Assembly (NCBI GenBank): GCA_016183945.1
Contig: JACPDP010000019.1
Span: 1 to 58,620, forward strand
Length of the DNA: 58,620 nt
Direction: 5' to 3'
From: Magnetospirillum sp.
Lineage (GTDB): Bacteria > Pseudomonadota > Alphaproteobacteria > Rhodospirillales > Magnetospirillaceae
Of the stretch, positions 9,024-18,098 are shown in pieces. Position 1 is the stretch's first letter. The number at the start of each line of letters is the position of its first letter. Below the pieces are notes generated by a model. The model made no database searches and was not told where the DNA came from. It was given only the letters and a program-made list of their open reading frames with translations. Both the position numbers and the translations under genes were made by a program.

Positions 9024-9457
9024 ACGCCGACGATTTCGGCCTGGTCGAGCACATGCGGCTCCGCCGCCGCCCACACGTCGACGACTCTGACCGACGGCCG
9101 CACAGGCAGGCGGTCGACATCGAGGGCGGCGACGCGGATGCGGTAATGGTGCGGCCCGTGCCCCCGCGGCGGCTGCGGCCCATCATAGCCGCGACGGCCG
9201 AAATCATTGATGCCGATGGCCTCGGCAGCCGCCGCCTCGGGCAGCGACGACCTCTCCGGCGGAACATTGAACACCCCCCAGTGACGGAACACCCCAGTGG
9301 GGACGTCGGGGTCCTCCATCACCACCAGGAAGCTCCGGGTACCGGGCGGCGCTCCGGACCATTCCAGCGGCGGCGAATGGTTTTCGCCGTCACGAGTAAA
9401 TTTGCGCGGTATCAGCGCCCCATTCGAGAAGGCGGGGCTGCGAATCTGCATGGCCAT
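9008..9457 (-). CDS. YbhB/YbcL-family PEBP (Raf-kinase-inhibitor-like) protein
   Basis: The 149-residue protein has the phosphatidylethanolamine-binding fold signatures: EDPDVPTGVFRHWGVFN, a GYDGPQPPRGHGPHHYR anion-binding segment, and an N-terminal SPAFSNGALIPRKF stretch. The bacterial family is of unclear function; some members bind small anionic ligands. A GGGAGG ribosome site lies six bases before the ATG, supporting this start. It converges on plsC and lies downstream of the CMD-family gene on the same strand. Confidence 0.9.
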   Translation of the reverse strand: MAMQIRSPAFSNGALIPRKFTRDGENHSPPLEWSGAPPGTRSFLVVMEDPDVPTGVFRHWGVFNVPPERSSLPEAAAAEAIGINDFGRRGYDGPQPPRGHGPHHYRIRVAALDVDRLPVRPSVRVVDVWAAAEPHVLDQAEIVGVYARG

Positions 9458-9476
9458 GACGACCTCCCTACGAGCA

Positions 9477-9500
9477 GGCGAGCCGCTGACGCGGCTCGCC
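9477..9500 (-). terminator. Perfect 10-bp hairpin between two minus-strand genes
   Basis: GGCGAGCCGC and its exact complement flank a four-base TGAC loop. The hairpin lies 20 bases past the stop of the CMD gene and 20 bases before the PEBP start. There is no following T-run, so it may be a weak terminator or an RNA-stabilising structure rather than a classic intrinsic terminator. Confidence 0.5.
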
Positions 9501-9519
9501 GTGTTGCCCCCTTCATATC

Positions 9520-9945
9520 CTAGTGCAGGGCGACCCCGGTCTGGGCACCCGCCTCGACACTACCCCGAGCCGTGCGGACGAAATCGCAAATCTGACCGAT
9601 CTCCTGGCGCATGGTCTCAAGGCTGATGTCGCAACCGGTGAGGTAGGCGCCAAAGCCGGCAACGCTCTTGGCGATGGCGACGGCCCTCTCCAGCTCCTCG
9701 TCGGCGGCGCCGAACAGCTTGGCCAGCTCGCGATGCGCGACCATACAATACGGGTCACCCACCGCCGAGGCGGCGGCCAGTCCGATCAGCTCACGGTACT
9801 TGGCGGGGAGCGTCTGGTCGTCCAACTGCACCCGCTGGAACAGCTTCCACTCCAACTCCAGTTCGTCGTCGGGCATCGCCTTGAACACGGCGGGAACGAT
9901 GCCCAGCTTCCCTTCGATATCGCGGTAGACAACGTCGCGTGTCAT
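9520..9945 (-). CDS. Carboxymuconolactone decarboxylase (AhpD-like) family protein
   Basis: The 141-residue all-alpha protein contains the CMD core (YRELIGLAAASAVGDPYCMVAHRELAK region). AhpD-type members use ExxxCxxCxxxH. Here the second Cys and the His are present (PYCMVAH), but the first Cys position is Asp. Disulfide-based peroxidase chemistry is therefore doubtful, and a decarboxylase-like or orphan role is possible. The ATG at 9943-9945 has an AGGGTG ribosome site; an ATG 15 codons upstream is less likely. Confidence 0.8.
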   Translation of the reverse strand: MTRDVVYRDIEGKLGIVPAVFKAMPDDELELEWKLFQRVQLDDQTLPAKYRELIGLAAASAVGDPYCMVAHRELAKLFGAADEELERAVAIAKSVAGFGAYLTGCDISLETMRQEIGQICDFVRTARGSVEAGAQTGVALH

Positions 9946-10175
9946 CACACCCTCCCGCTCGCCGTCTCCGTCGGCCGGATATGCCGGCATTCTCGCTGCC
10001 GGCGGCGGCGGGCACGCTGGTTAAGGCTTTCGGAGTAAATATCGGCACAGCGGAGATGGCGTACCATAATCCATCAGGATGAGGATCGGCCGCGAATTAT
10101 CGCGAAACCGCTCTGGCTGCGAGGGGATGGCGCGGCTAGGATGGCGTCCCCCAATTCGTTTTGGAGGTGCCGTCC

Positions 10176-10931
10176 GTGCTGGTCCTGGTTGAAGCCGACG
10201 CCGAAGCCCTTGCCCGTCGCGCCGCCGGTCTGGTGGCCGATGTGTTGGCCCGCCGGCCGGCGGCCGTGCTCGGGCTGGCCGCCGGAGCGACGCCGCTCCG
10301 GCTCTATGCCGAACTGGCGCGGCGCCGGCTGGATTTCTCCCGGGCCACGGTATTCGGCCTCGACGAATACCGGGAAATCACCGCCCAGCATCCCTCCAGC
10401 TGCGCCCATACCCTGCGCCGTCATCTGATCGACGTCGTCAACCTCGACGCCGTCCGGGTGCATCTGCTGGACGGCACGCAGGACGGTGATCTGGCGGGGT
10501 ACTGCGAAGCCTATGAGGCGGCCATCGCCGCGGCCGGCGGGCTCGACCTGCAGATCCTCGGGCTGGGGGTCAACGGCCATATCGGCTTCAACGAGCCGGG
10601 CTCCAGCCTGGCCGGCCGCACCCACCCCGCCGGCTTGAGCGCCGCCACCCGCGCCACCAACCGGCCCCATTTCCCGCCCCCCGGCGAGGTTCCCCATACG
10701 GCGATCACCATGGGGGTGGGAACCATCCTCGGCGCCCGGCGCGTGATGCTGCTGGCCTGCGGCAGCGCCAAGGCCGAGATGGTGGCCAAGATGGTGGAGG
10801 GCCCGGTCACCGCCCGGGTGCCCGCCTCGGCGCTGCAACTGCATCCCGACGCGGTGGTGCTGCTGGACGAAGCCGCCGCCGCCGGGCTGCAGTTCCGCGC
10901 CGACTATGCGGCCGAGGCGGCGGCGCGGTAG
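10176..10931 (+). CDS. nagB: Glucosamine-6-phosphate deaminase
   Basis: The enzyme converts glucosamine-6-phosphate to fructose-6-phosphate and ammonia. The 251-residue protein shows the family motifs: phosphate-loop GLAAGATP, FGLDEY with the catalytic Asp, and LGLGVNGHIGFNEPG with the catalytic His/Glu region. The start is GTG 10176, set by a GGAGG at 10163-10167. No nagA or transport gene is adjacent, so the deaminase may serve recycling of cell-wall amino sugars; that is inference. It converges with the type I secretion operon (16 bases apart). Confidence 0.92.
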   Translation: MLVLVEADAEALARRAAGLVADVLARRPAAVLGLAAGATPLRLYAELARRRLDFSRATVFGLDEYREITAQHPSSCAHTLRRHLIDVVNLDAVRVHLLDGTQDGDLAGYCEAYEAAIAAAGGLDLQILGLGVNGHIGFNEPGSSLAGRTHPAGLSAATRATNRPHFPPPGEVPHTAITMGVGTILGARRVMLLACGSAKAEMVAKMVEGPVTARVPASALQLHPDAVVLLDEAAAAGLQFRADYAAEAAAR

Positions 10932-10947
10932 CGGCATTGCGACCCGC

Positions 10948-12297
10948 CTACTCCTCGCGCATGGCGCGGTGCAGGCTGTCGGTGACCGGGCTGAGCAGGT
11001 AGTCCAGCGCGGTGCGTTCGCCGCCGATGATCAGCGCCTCGGCCGGCATGCCGGGATAGAGCGCCACCCCCTTGAGGCCGGCCAGGGCGTCGGGGTCGAG
11101 CTCGGCGCGGGCCAGGAAATAGGGCTCGCCCTTCTGGTCGGTCTGGCGGTCGGCCGAGACATAGACCAGCCGGCCGGTCAGCACCGGCACCTTGTGCTGC
11201 TTGTACGAGGTCAGGCGGATGTTGACCTTCTGTCCGAGATGGACGTTTTCGACGTCGTTGGGATTGACCGGCACCTCCACCAGCAGGCGGTTGTCCAGCG
11301 GCACCAGGTCGAGCACCGGCTGGCCGGCGACGATGCTGCTGCCGGGGGTGAACACCTTGATGTCGGTGACGGTGCCGGCCTCGGGCGCGGTGACCTCCTT
11401 GTGGCTCAACAGGTCGGCGGCGCCGCGCAGGCGCTCGGACAGGTCGGCAACCTGGGCCTGGGCGTCCTGGAGTTCCTTGGCCAGATCGGCGTGCCACGAC
11501 GACTGGAGCCGGGTGAGTTCCAACTCGGCCTGGGCGATGTTCTCGCGTGCCTCGGCTTCACGAGCGAGGTATTCGCCCATCGAGCCCTTGAGCTCGGCCT
11601 GGCGGCCTTCGAGGTCGAGGGCCTTGTCGCGCGGGGCATAGCCCTTGGGCACCAACTGGCGGACCCCGTCGAGCTGCTGGCCGACATTGCGCAGGCGGAT
11701 GCGGGATGCCGCCGACTGGGCCTGCAGGGCGGCGATCTGTTCGGTGAACTGCGCCACCTTCTTGCGCTGCACCGCCATGGTGTTGTCGAAGGTCTGCCAG
11801 CGGTCGGAGAACAGCCGGCGCTCGCTGGCCACCACCGCCGCCACCCCGGCGTCGGCCGCCGCGGCATCGAGCAGGTCGGGCGGCAGCGCCAGCTCGCGCA
11901 GGTCCTGCTGCTCCGCCCGCAGCCGGGCGGCGCGCGATATGGCCGCCCAGCGCTGCACCGTCAGCGCCGCCACCTGCACCCGCGCCTGGGTCTCGTCGAG
12001 CCGCAGCAGGGTCTGGCCGGCGGCGACGCGGGTGCCCTCGGCCACCAGCAGCTCCTTCAGGATGCCGGAGTCGAGGAGGCTCACCGTCTTGCGTTTGCCC
12101 TGGACGACCATGATGCCGTTGGCGGCCACCGCACTGTCGAGCGGGGCGGTGGCCGCCCACAGGAAGAAGCCGCCGAAGCCCAGCGCCACGGTGGCGGCGC
12201 TGGCCAGCACCAGCCGGCGCAGCGAGGGCGCCGGCAGCTCGGCGTCGAGGGTGGTCTGCCAGGAGGGAGGGGTGCCGGCGGGAAGGTTGCTGATCAT
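10948..12297 (-). CDS. HlyD-family type I secretion membrane-fusion protein
   Basis: The 449-residue periplasmic adaptor has a short cytoplasmic N-terminus, one transmembrane helix (about 29-50), a split lipoyl domain, a long coiled-coil hairpin (about 100-300, rich in Ala/Gln/Glu/Leu) and a beta-barrel end with the HlyD signature region. It would link the ABC exporter to an outer-membrane TolC-type channel. The ATG (12295-12297) overlaps the stop of the upstream ABC gene (ATGA). The open frame further upstream is shadow. No TolC homologue or RTX substrate is in the window. Confidence 0.9.
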   Translation of the reverse strand: MISNLPAGTPPSWQTTLDAELPAPSLRRLVLASAATVALGFGGFFLWAATAPLDSAVAANGIMVVQGKRKTVSLLDSGILKELLVAEGTRVAAGQTLLRLDETQARVQVAALTVQRWAAISRAARLRAEQQDLRELALPPDLLDAAAADAGVAAVVASERRLFSDRWQTFDNTMAVQRKKVAQFTEQIAALQAQSAASRIRLRNVGQQLDGVRQLVPKGYAPRDKALDLEGRQAELKGSMGEYLAREAEARENIAQAELELTRLQSSWHADLAKELQDAQAQVADLSERLRGAADLLSHKEVTAPEAGTVTDIKVFTPGSSIVAGQPVLDLVPLDNRLLVEVPVNPNDVENVHLGQKVNIRLTSYKQHKVPVLTGRLVYVSADRQTDQKGEPYFLARAELDPDALAGLKGVALYPGMPAEALIIGGERTALDYLLSPVTDSLHRAMREE

Positions 12298-13961
12298 GGG
12301 GTCTCCCTGACGAGCGAGAGCGGGGCTTCGCGAATGTTGAGGCGCTCGACGCGGCCCTGGCGCAGCACCAGCAGCTTGTCGGCCACATCGAGGATGGCGG
12401 GGCGGTGGGTGATGATCACCACGGCCGCTCCGTCCTGCTTGGCGGCGGCGATGGCCCGGCCGAGGGCGTCGTCGCCCAGGTGGTCGAGGTTGGAGTTGGG
12501 CTCGTCCAGCAGCAGCAGTTTCGGCCTGCCGTACAGGGCGCGGGCCAGGGCGATGCGCTGACGCTGGCCGCCGGACAGGGCAAAGCTGTCGCCGCCCACC
12601 CAGGTGTCGTAGCCCAGCGGCAGCCGGCCGATCATCTCGTGCACCCCGGCGCGGCGGGCGGCGTCGACCACCGCCTCGGCGTCGGTGGCGCCCATGCGGG
12701 CAATGTTGTCGAACACCGTGCCGTCGAGCAGCGACACCGCTTGCGGCAGATAGCCGACATGGCGACCGAAGTCCTCGCGCTGCCATAGGGCGGTGGGGCG
12801 GCCGTCGAGGGTGACCGTTCCGGCGTCGGGCGAGGCCAGGCCGAGGATGAGGCGGATCAGGGTCGACTTGCCGGCGGCGGACGGCCCGGTGATGGCCAGC
12901 GCTTCGCCCGGCTCGACGGTGAACGAGACGTCGTCGAGGATGCGGCGCCCCTCGGCGGAGAACGCGAGGCCCGCCACCATCAGGCGGCCGGTGGCGCAGC
13001 CCCAGGGGACGCCGGCCCGCCGGTCACCCTCGCGACCCAGCAGGGCGGCGACCCGCTTCCAGGCGGCGGCATGCAATACCCATTGGCGCCAGCCGGACAC
13101 CAGCACCTCGAAGGGCTGCAGCAGCTTGGCCACCAGCAGCGTGGCTCCCATCATGCTGCCGGGCGAGGCCTGATGGCGCACCACCAGGACCACGCCCAGC
13201 GCGATGATGCCGCCCTGCATCAGCAGACGGCTGGCACGCGACAGCGCCGTATAGGCCATCGCCCGGCGGCCGGCGCGGTCAAGCTGTTCCTGCTGTTGCC
13301 CCTGGGAGCGGAGCCAGCGCCGTGCCAGCCCGGGCAACAGCCCCAGCCCGTCCAGCAGTTCGCCATTGCGCAGGGTGCCGGCGAGACTGGACAGCGAGCG
13401 ATTGGCGGCGGCGGTGGCATCGGCCAGGTCGGTGCGGGTGGCGCGGTCGTTGGCCAGGCTGAGTCCCAGCAACACCAGGGCGCAGACCGCCCCGTAGAGC
13501 CCATAGAGCGGATGCAGCATGGTCAGCACCGCCAGCAGCGCCGGGCTCCACATCAGGTCGAGCGGCACCGCCACCGCACTGCCGATGACGAAATTGCGCA
13601 GGTCGTTGAGATCGCGCAACGCCTGTGCCGCCGCCCCCGGCTCGCCGTCCAGCGAGCGGGCCAGCGCCGCCCGCAGGGTGGCGACGTCGAAGCGCCGCGC
13701 CAGCCGGTCGCCCATCACCAGGAACAGGCTGGAGCGCAGGAACTCCAGCACGGCATACAGGCCCATCCCCAGCAGGCAGAACACCGACAGGGCGGCGAGG
13801 CTGTCCATGCTGCGGCTGAGCAGGATGCGGTCGTAGAGCTGCATGTCGTAGAGCGGCACCACCAGCGACGCCAGGTTGACGAACACCGTCAGGATGGCGG
13901 CGAAGGCGAAGGCCGCAGCCAACTCGCGCTGGGTGGCGGCGACCAGACCGGTTCCCCGCAT
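12294..13961 (-). CDS. Type I secretion ABC transporter/permease (second copy in operon)
   Basis: The 555-residue half-transporter is of the PrtD/LapB-like type. Six predicted transmembrane helices (about 15-315) precede a nucleotide-binding domain with Walker A GPSAAGKST, signature LSGGQRQRI, Walker B LLLLDEPNSNLD and switch His in ITHRP. All catalytic residues are present. No N-terminal C39 peptidase-like domain is seen. The start ATG shares one base with the stop of the preceding ABC gene (TGATG), so both subunits should be made together, suggesting a heterodimeric exporter. Confidence 0.9.
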   Translation of the reverse strand: MRGTGLVAATQRELAAAFAFAAILTVFVNLASLVVPLYDMQLYDRILLSRSMDSLAALSVFCLLGMGLYAVLEFLRSSLFLVMGDRLARRFDVATLRAALARSLDGEPGAAAQALRDLNDLRNFVIGSAVAVPLDLMWSPALLAVLTMLHPLYGLYGAVCALVLLGLSLANDRATRTDLADATAAANRSLSSLAGTLRNGELLDGLGLLPGLARRWLRSQGQQQEQLDRAGRRAMAYTALSRASRLLMQGGIIALGVVLVVRHQASPGSMMGATLLVAKLLQPFEVLVSGWRQWVLHAAAWKRVAALLGREGDRRAGVPWGCATGRLMVAGLAFSAEGRRILDDVSFTVEPGEALAITGPSAAGKSTLIRLILGLASPDAGTVTLDGRPTALWQREDFGRHVGYLPQAVSLLDGTVFDNIARMGATDAEAVVDAARRAGVHEMIGRLPLGYDTWVGGDSFALSGGQRQRIALARALYGRPKLLLLDEPNSNLDHLGDDALGRAIAAAKQDGAAVVIITHRPAILDVADKLLVLRQGRVERLNIREAPLSLVRETP

Positions 13962-15664
13962 CACGATGTCGCCCGGGCCAGCATGGCCGGTGCCGAAGCC
14001 GCCAACACCCCGGCGGCCATTGCCGTGGGCGGCGCAAGGCGGTCGACCATCCCATCCCGCAGCACCAGCAACCGGTCGGCGGCGGCGGCGATGGCCGGCC
14101 GATGGGTGATCACCACCACCGTGGTGCGGCACCGCCGGGCGGCCGCCATGGCCGCCACCAGGGCCTCTTCGCCCGGTTGATCGAGACTGGCGCCGGGTTC
14201 GTCGAGCACCAGCAGCCGTGGCCCACCATAGAGGGCGCGGGCCAGTCCGATGCGCTGGCGCTGGCCGCCCGACAGGCCATAGCCGTGGTCGCTGAGCGGC
14301 GTGTCGTAGCCGCGCGGCAGGGCGGCGATCATCTCGTGGATGCCGGCCATTCGGGCGGCGGTGACGACCTCGGAGAGCGGGCCGTCGCGCAGCCGGCCGA
14401 TGTTCTCGGCCACGGTGCCCTCGACCAGCGACACCCGCTGCGGCAGGAACCCCACGTAGTGGCCGAAGTCCTCGCGTTCCCACAGCCAGGTGCTGTGGCC
14501 ATCGAGATAGACGCCGCCGGCGCTGGGTTCGAGGATGCCCAGCATCAGCCGCCCCAGCGTCGATTTGCCGGCGGCGGACGGGCCGACGATGCCCAGCATC
14601 TCGCCCGGCGCCAGCGCGAAGGAGACGTTGCGGATCACCGGGCGGTCGGCGCCCGGCGGCAGATAGGACCGCCGCTCCACCTCGACGCGGCCTTCGCGGC
14701 AGGGCAGGGCCATGCTGCCGCGGCGGCGCCGCGGCGCCGCCAGGACGGCGGCGATGCGGTTCCAGGCGGCGCGGGCCATCACCCACTGCCGCCAGCTTCC
14801 CACCAGCCGCTCGAAGGGCAGCAGCATGCGGGCGAGCATCAGGTTGCCGGCCAGCATGCTGCCGGCCGACACCCAGCCGTTGAGGCACATCACCAGGCCG
14901 AGCGCCACCATGCCGCCGGTGACCAGGGCGCGGAAGGCCTTGGTGGCGGCGGTCAGCGCCTTGGCGCGGCGCAGCCCGAGATGCACGAGGTCGAGCATGG
15001 CCGCCTGGGAATACCGCCAGCGTCCGGCCATGGCGGGGAACATTCCCATGGCCTCCACCGCCTCGGCGTGGCGCACCGCGGTGGCGATTTCGGCGAAACT
15101 GCGCACGGTGGCGGCGCTGGCTTCGGCCAGCGGCCGCTTCGCCACCGCCTCGGCCAGCAGGTTGAGCAGGACGATCACCGCGGCGCAGGCGAGGGCATAG
15201 GCGCCGTAGGCCCAGTGCATGGCGAACAGTGCCACCAGGAACAGCGGCGTCCACGCCAGATCGAACAGCACGCCGAGGGAGGGACCGGCGATGAAGCCCC
15301 TCAATTCATTGAGGTCGCGGATGGGCTGGTCGGCCGCGCTGGCCGGATCGGCCAGTTCGGCGGCGCCCAGCAGGGTGGGCAGCGACAGGCGGTGCAGGAC
15401 GCGGCCAGCCGCCACATGGTACAGGCGCGAGCGCAGGTATTCGAGGGCGCCCCAACAGACCACCACCACCACCAGCGCCCAGGTCAGGGCCTCCAGGGTG
15501 GTCAGGTTGCGGGTGTTGAGCACCCGGTTGTAGAGCTCCATGTTGTAGATGGAGGCCAGGATCACGGCGAGATTGCCCACCGCCGACACCCCGAACAGCA
15601 GGCGCAAGACCGGCGCCAGATCGCTTAGGGTGCGCCTGAGCAGGTGGTTCGAGTCCATCGGCAT
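13961..15664 (-). CDS. Type I secretion ABC transporter/permease (first copy in operon)
   Basis: The 567-residue paralogue has the same layout: six transmembrane helices (about 20-325), then Walker A GPSAAGKST, signature LSGGQRQRI, Walker B LLVLDEPGASLD and switch His in ITHRP. It is the first gene of the three-gene operon ABC-ABC-HlyD. The two ABC proteins are clearly related but differ throughout their membrane domains, so this looks like an old duplication kept as a pair rather than a recent copy. An ATG two codons in (MPMDS) is an alternative start. Confidence 0.9.
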   Translation of the reverse strand: MPMDSNHLLRRTLSDLAPVLRLLFGVSAVGNLAVILASIYNMELYNRVLNTRNLTTLEALTWALVVVVVCWGALEYLRSRLYHVAAGRVLHRLSLPTLLGAAELADPASAADQPIRDLNELRGFIAGPSLGVLFDLAWTPLFLVALFAMHWAYGAYALACAAVIVLLNLLAEAVAKRPLAEASAATVRSFAEIATAVRHAEAVEAMGMFPAMAGRWRYSQAAMLDLVHLGLRRAKALTAATKAFRALVTGGMVALGLVMCLNGWVSAGSMLAGNLMLARMLLPFERLVGSWRQWVMARAAWNRIAAVLAAPRRRRGSMALPCREGRVEVERRSYLPPGADRPVIRNVSFALAPGEMLGIVGPSAAGKSTLGRLMLGILEPSAGGVYLDGHSTWLWEREDFGHYVGFLPQRVSLVEGTVAENIGRLRDGPLSEVVTAARMAGIHEMIAALPRGYDTPLSDHGYGLSGGQRQRIGLARALYGGPRLLVLDEPGASLDQPGEEALVAAMAAARRCRTTVVVITHRPAIAAAADRLLVLRDGMVDRLAPPTAMAAGVLAASAPAMLARATS

Positions 15665-15797
15665 TGGGGTCCCTCAACGCTGTTCTCGGCGTGACGGCAC
15701 CCTAGCCTCGATGGACGGCGGGCAATGGCGGCAATGCTGTGACAAGGATGGGGGTGGTGGACGGAGGGCGATGTCCCCGAGCGCGAGAAGGAGTTCC

Positions 15798-16226
15798 TTA
15801 CGGCAGCGTCACCACCGACAACCAGAACTGTTCGAACTGGTGGATGACGTTGAGGAACGCGTCGAAATCCACCGGCTTGGAGATGAAGGCGTTGGCACCG
15901 GCGGCATAGCAGAATTCCACGTCCTCGCGCGCCGAGGAGGTGGTGAGGGCGATGACCGGGATGGGCTTGAGCTTGGGATCGGCGCGCATCGCGGTGAGCA
16001 CGGCGCGGCCGTCCATGCGCGGCATGTTGAGGTCGAGCAGCACGATGTCGGGCCGCGGCACGGTGGCGTAGGTTCCCTCCCGGCGCATGAAGGCCAGCGC
16101 CTCGACGCCGTTCATGACGTGGTGCAGCCGGTTGTGCAGCCGTCCACTGGTCATGGCTTCCATCACCAGGCGCGCATCGCCAAGACTGTCCTCGACCAGC
16201 AATATCTCGATCGGCCGCGCATTCAT
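15798..16226 (-). CDS. CheY-like response regulator (Rcp1 type)
   Basis: This single-domain receiver has about 142 residues and no output domain. The acidic pocket is seen in ILLVEDS, the phosphorylated Asp in IVLLDLNMPRMDG, the switch Thr in VIALTTSS and the lysine in FISKPVDF. The insertion after the LVEDSLGDARL helix resembles Rcp1-type regulators that pair with phytochrome-like or hybrid kinases. The start is uncertain: ATG 16226, ATG 16241 or a longer form from 16307. No kinase is adjacent. Confidence 0.88.
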   Translation of the reverse strand: MNARPIEILLVEDSLGDARLVMEAMTSGRLHNRLHHVMNGVEALAFMRREGTYATVPRPDIVLLDLNMPRMDGRAVLTAMRADPKLKPIPVIALTTSSAREDVEFCYAAGANAFISKPVDFDAFLNVIHQFEQFWLSVVTLP

Positions 16227-16334
16227 GTCTCGGAAATCCATATGCCGAATGCAGTAAGCGAAGGGTACCTTGCCGGCGATGCGGATACAAGCCGGCGCGA
16301 TAAACAATGCGTCGCGGCCGCCGGCCAGCGCGGC

Positions 16335-17327
16335 CTAGAACCCTTCGGCCCGGAACGGTCGTGCCAGCAGGCCCTGGATGGTGGAGTCGAGACCGGCGCG
16401 GCGGTTGATGACGGCATCCACCGCCGCGCAAAGCGGCATCTCGACCCCCAACCGCTCCGACAGCTCCATGACCGCGCCGGCGGTGTAGACGCCCTCGGTG
16501 ACGGTGCGACGCTCGGCCAGCACCTCGGTCAGGCTGCGGCCCTGGCCGAGGGCGAAGCCCAGCGAGTAGTTGCGCGATTGCGTCGACGAGGCGGTGAGGA
16601 TGAGGTCTCCCAGTCCCGACAGCCCCATCAGCGTTTCCGCCCTGGCGCCCTTGGCCATGGCCAGGCGGGTGATCTCCGTCAGGCCGCGGGTGATCAGGGC
16701 GGCGCGGGCGTTGTCGCCGAACCCCTTGCCCTCGACGATGCCGCAGCCGATGGCCAGCACGTTTTTCACCGCGCCGCCCACCTCGGCGCCCACCAGATCG
16801 TCGGACAGGTAGGGGCGGAAGGTGGCGGTGCCCAGCGCCTCCACCAGCCGCTGGCCCAGCAGCAGGTCGGCACAGGCCAGCGTCACCGCGGTGGGCAGTC
16901 CGCGCGCCACCTCGATGGCGAAGGTGGGACCGGACAGCACGGCCATGGGCGCCTGCGGCAGTTCGGCGGCCACCACCTCGCCCATCAGCGCCGAGGTGGA
17001 CAGCTCGATGCCCTTGGCGCAGATCACCACCGGGGTGCCCGGCCGCCAGTGCGGCGCCAGTGCGCGGCAGACGCCGCGCAGGTGCTGGGCGGGCGCCACC
17101 AGGAGCACCACGTCGGCGGCAGCGACGCGGTCGAGTTCGCTGGTGGCGACGATGGCGGGATCGAGATCGATGCCGGGGAGATAAAGCGTATTGCGGTGGG
17201 CGGCGGATATGGCGGCGGCCACCTCGGGCTCGTGCGCCCACAGGGTGACGGATCGCCCGGCGCGCCGCGCCGTCACCGCCAGTGCCGTCCCCCATGCTCC
17301 TGCCCCGATGATGCCGATGCTTGCCAT
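16335..17327 (-). CDS. gpsA: Glycerol-3-phosphate dehydrogenase [NAD(P)+]
   Basis: The 330-residue enzyme makes sn-glycerol-3-phosphate from dihydroxyacetone phosphate for phospholipid synthesis. The N-terminal nucleotide-binding motif is GIIGAGAWGTALA (about 4-16). Family motifs include VICAKGIE, VLSGPTFA, the catalytic lysine region VGGAVKNVLAIG and GLSGLGDL. I start at ATG 17327, where GGGGA lies ten bases upstream; a longer open frame to 17477 is probably not translated. Length equals the usual 325-340 residues. Confidence 0.94.
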   Translation of the reverse strand: MASIGIIGAGAWGTALAVTARRAGRSVTLWAHEPEVAAAISAAHRNTLYLPGIDLDPAIVATSELDRVAAADVVLLVAPAQHLRGVCRALAPHWRPGTPVVICAKGIELSTSALMGEVVAAELPQAPMAVLSGPTFAIEVARGLPTAVTLACADLLLGQRLVEALGTATFRPYLSDDLVGAEVGGAVKNVLAIGCGIVEGKGFGDNARAALITRGLTEITRLAMAKGARAETLMGLSGLGDLILTASSTQSRNYSLGFALGQGRSLTEVLAERRTVTEGVYTAGAVMELSERLGVEMPLCAAVDAVINRRAGLDSTIQGLLARPFRAEGF

Positions 17328-17535
17328 GATGCCGTCCCCGCCTGCTCCGGCCAGCCAATGAAGTGGCTCGCCCGCTCTTTTGTTCGTCCCTCGCCGGATG
17401 GGCGCATCCGCGCCCTTGGCTGCCGCCACGATGGCGGCTGATTGCGGAGTGCGGGCGTTCCGCCCGCTCTCAAGCATACGAACATATCTAGCATTTACCC
17501 CGGCGATAGGGCGGCGGCAAGCTATCCCCGATGGG

Positions 17536-17997
17536 TCACGGGCTATCGCGCTTGAGGTTGGTCTCCACCTTGAGCGTCAGCGGGCACTTGCCGTCATCGC
17601 TGCAGGCGGGCGAATCGTCGGAGACGCGGCTGCCCTGCAGGCGCAGCATCTGGGCGCCGGGGGCGCAGGAGTACAGCCGCTCGGTCTCCTCGTTGGGGCG
17701 GATGTGGGCGGCCGAGACATGCCAGCCGTCCACCTCCTGCCGGGCGCCGTTCAGCACATAGATGCGGCCGGAAAAGTTGACCACGCCGTTGCTGCGATTG
17801 GTGATGACCACCCGCGTGCGGCAGCCCTTCTTGTCCGACATGCCAGGGGCGGTGAACTGCCACACCGACAGCACCACCTCGCGCGCGTCGATCGCGGCGG
17901 GGATCGGCGGTGGCTGGCGCTCGGCCGCCGGAGCGGCGGCCGCCGACAGGGGCAGGGCCAACAGCAGGGCCAGGCTGGGCAGGCGGCGACCAATCAT
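17536..17997 (-). CDS. Exported hypothetical protein
   Basis: The 153-residue protein begins with a likely signal peptide (IGRRLPSLALLLALPLSAAAAPAA). The mature part has three or four cysteines (KKGC, YSC, PAC, GKC) that could form disulfides, and beta-strand-like segments around TRVVITNRSNGVVNFSGRIYV. I do not recognise the family. An ATG 31 codons upstream (18090) is in frame, but starting there would bury the signal peptide, so the inner start is preferred. It lies between gpsA and a chemoreceptor gene on the same strand. Confidence 0.68.
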   Translation of the reverse strand: MIGRRLPSLALLLALPLSAAAAPAAERQPPPIPAAIDAREVVLSVWQFTAPGMSDKKGCRTRVVITNRSNGVVNFSGRIYVLNGARQEVDGWHVSAAHIRPNEETERLYSCAPGAQMLRLQGSRVSDDSPACSDDGKCPLTLKVETNLKRDSP

Positions 17998-18098
17998 GTC
18001 GCCACTATGCCTGAATTCGCTGCCGCCGCGCCATCCGCGCTTTGCAACGGAGTCTGGCGAAATCGCGCGGCGGGGTGAAGGGAATGGCATGCGGCCTG

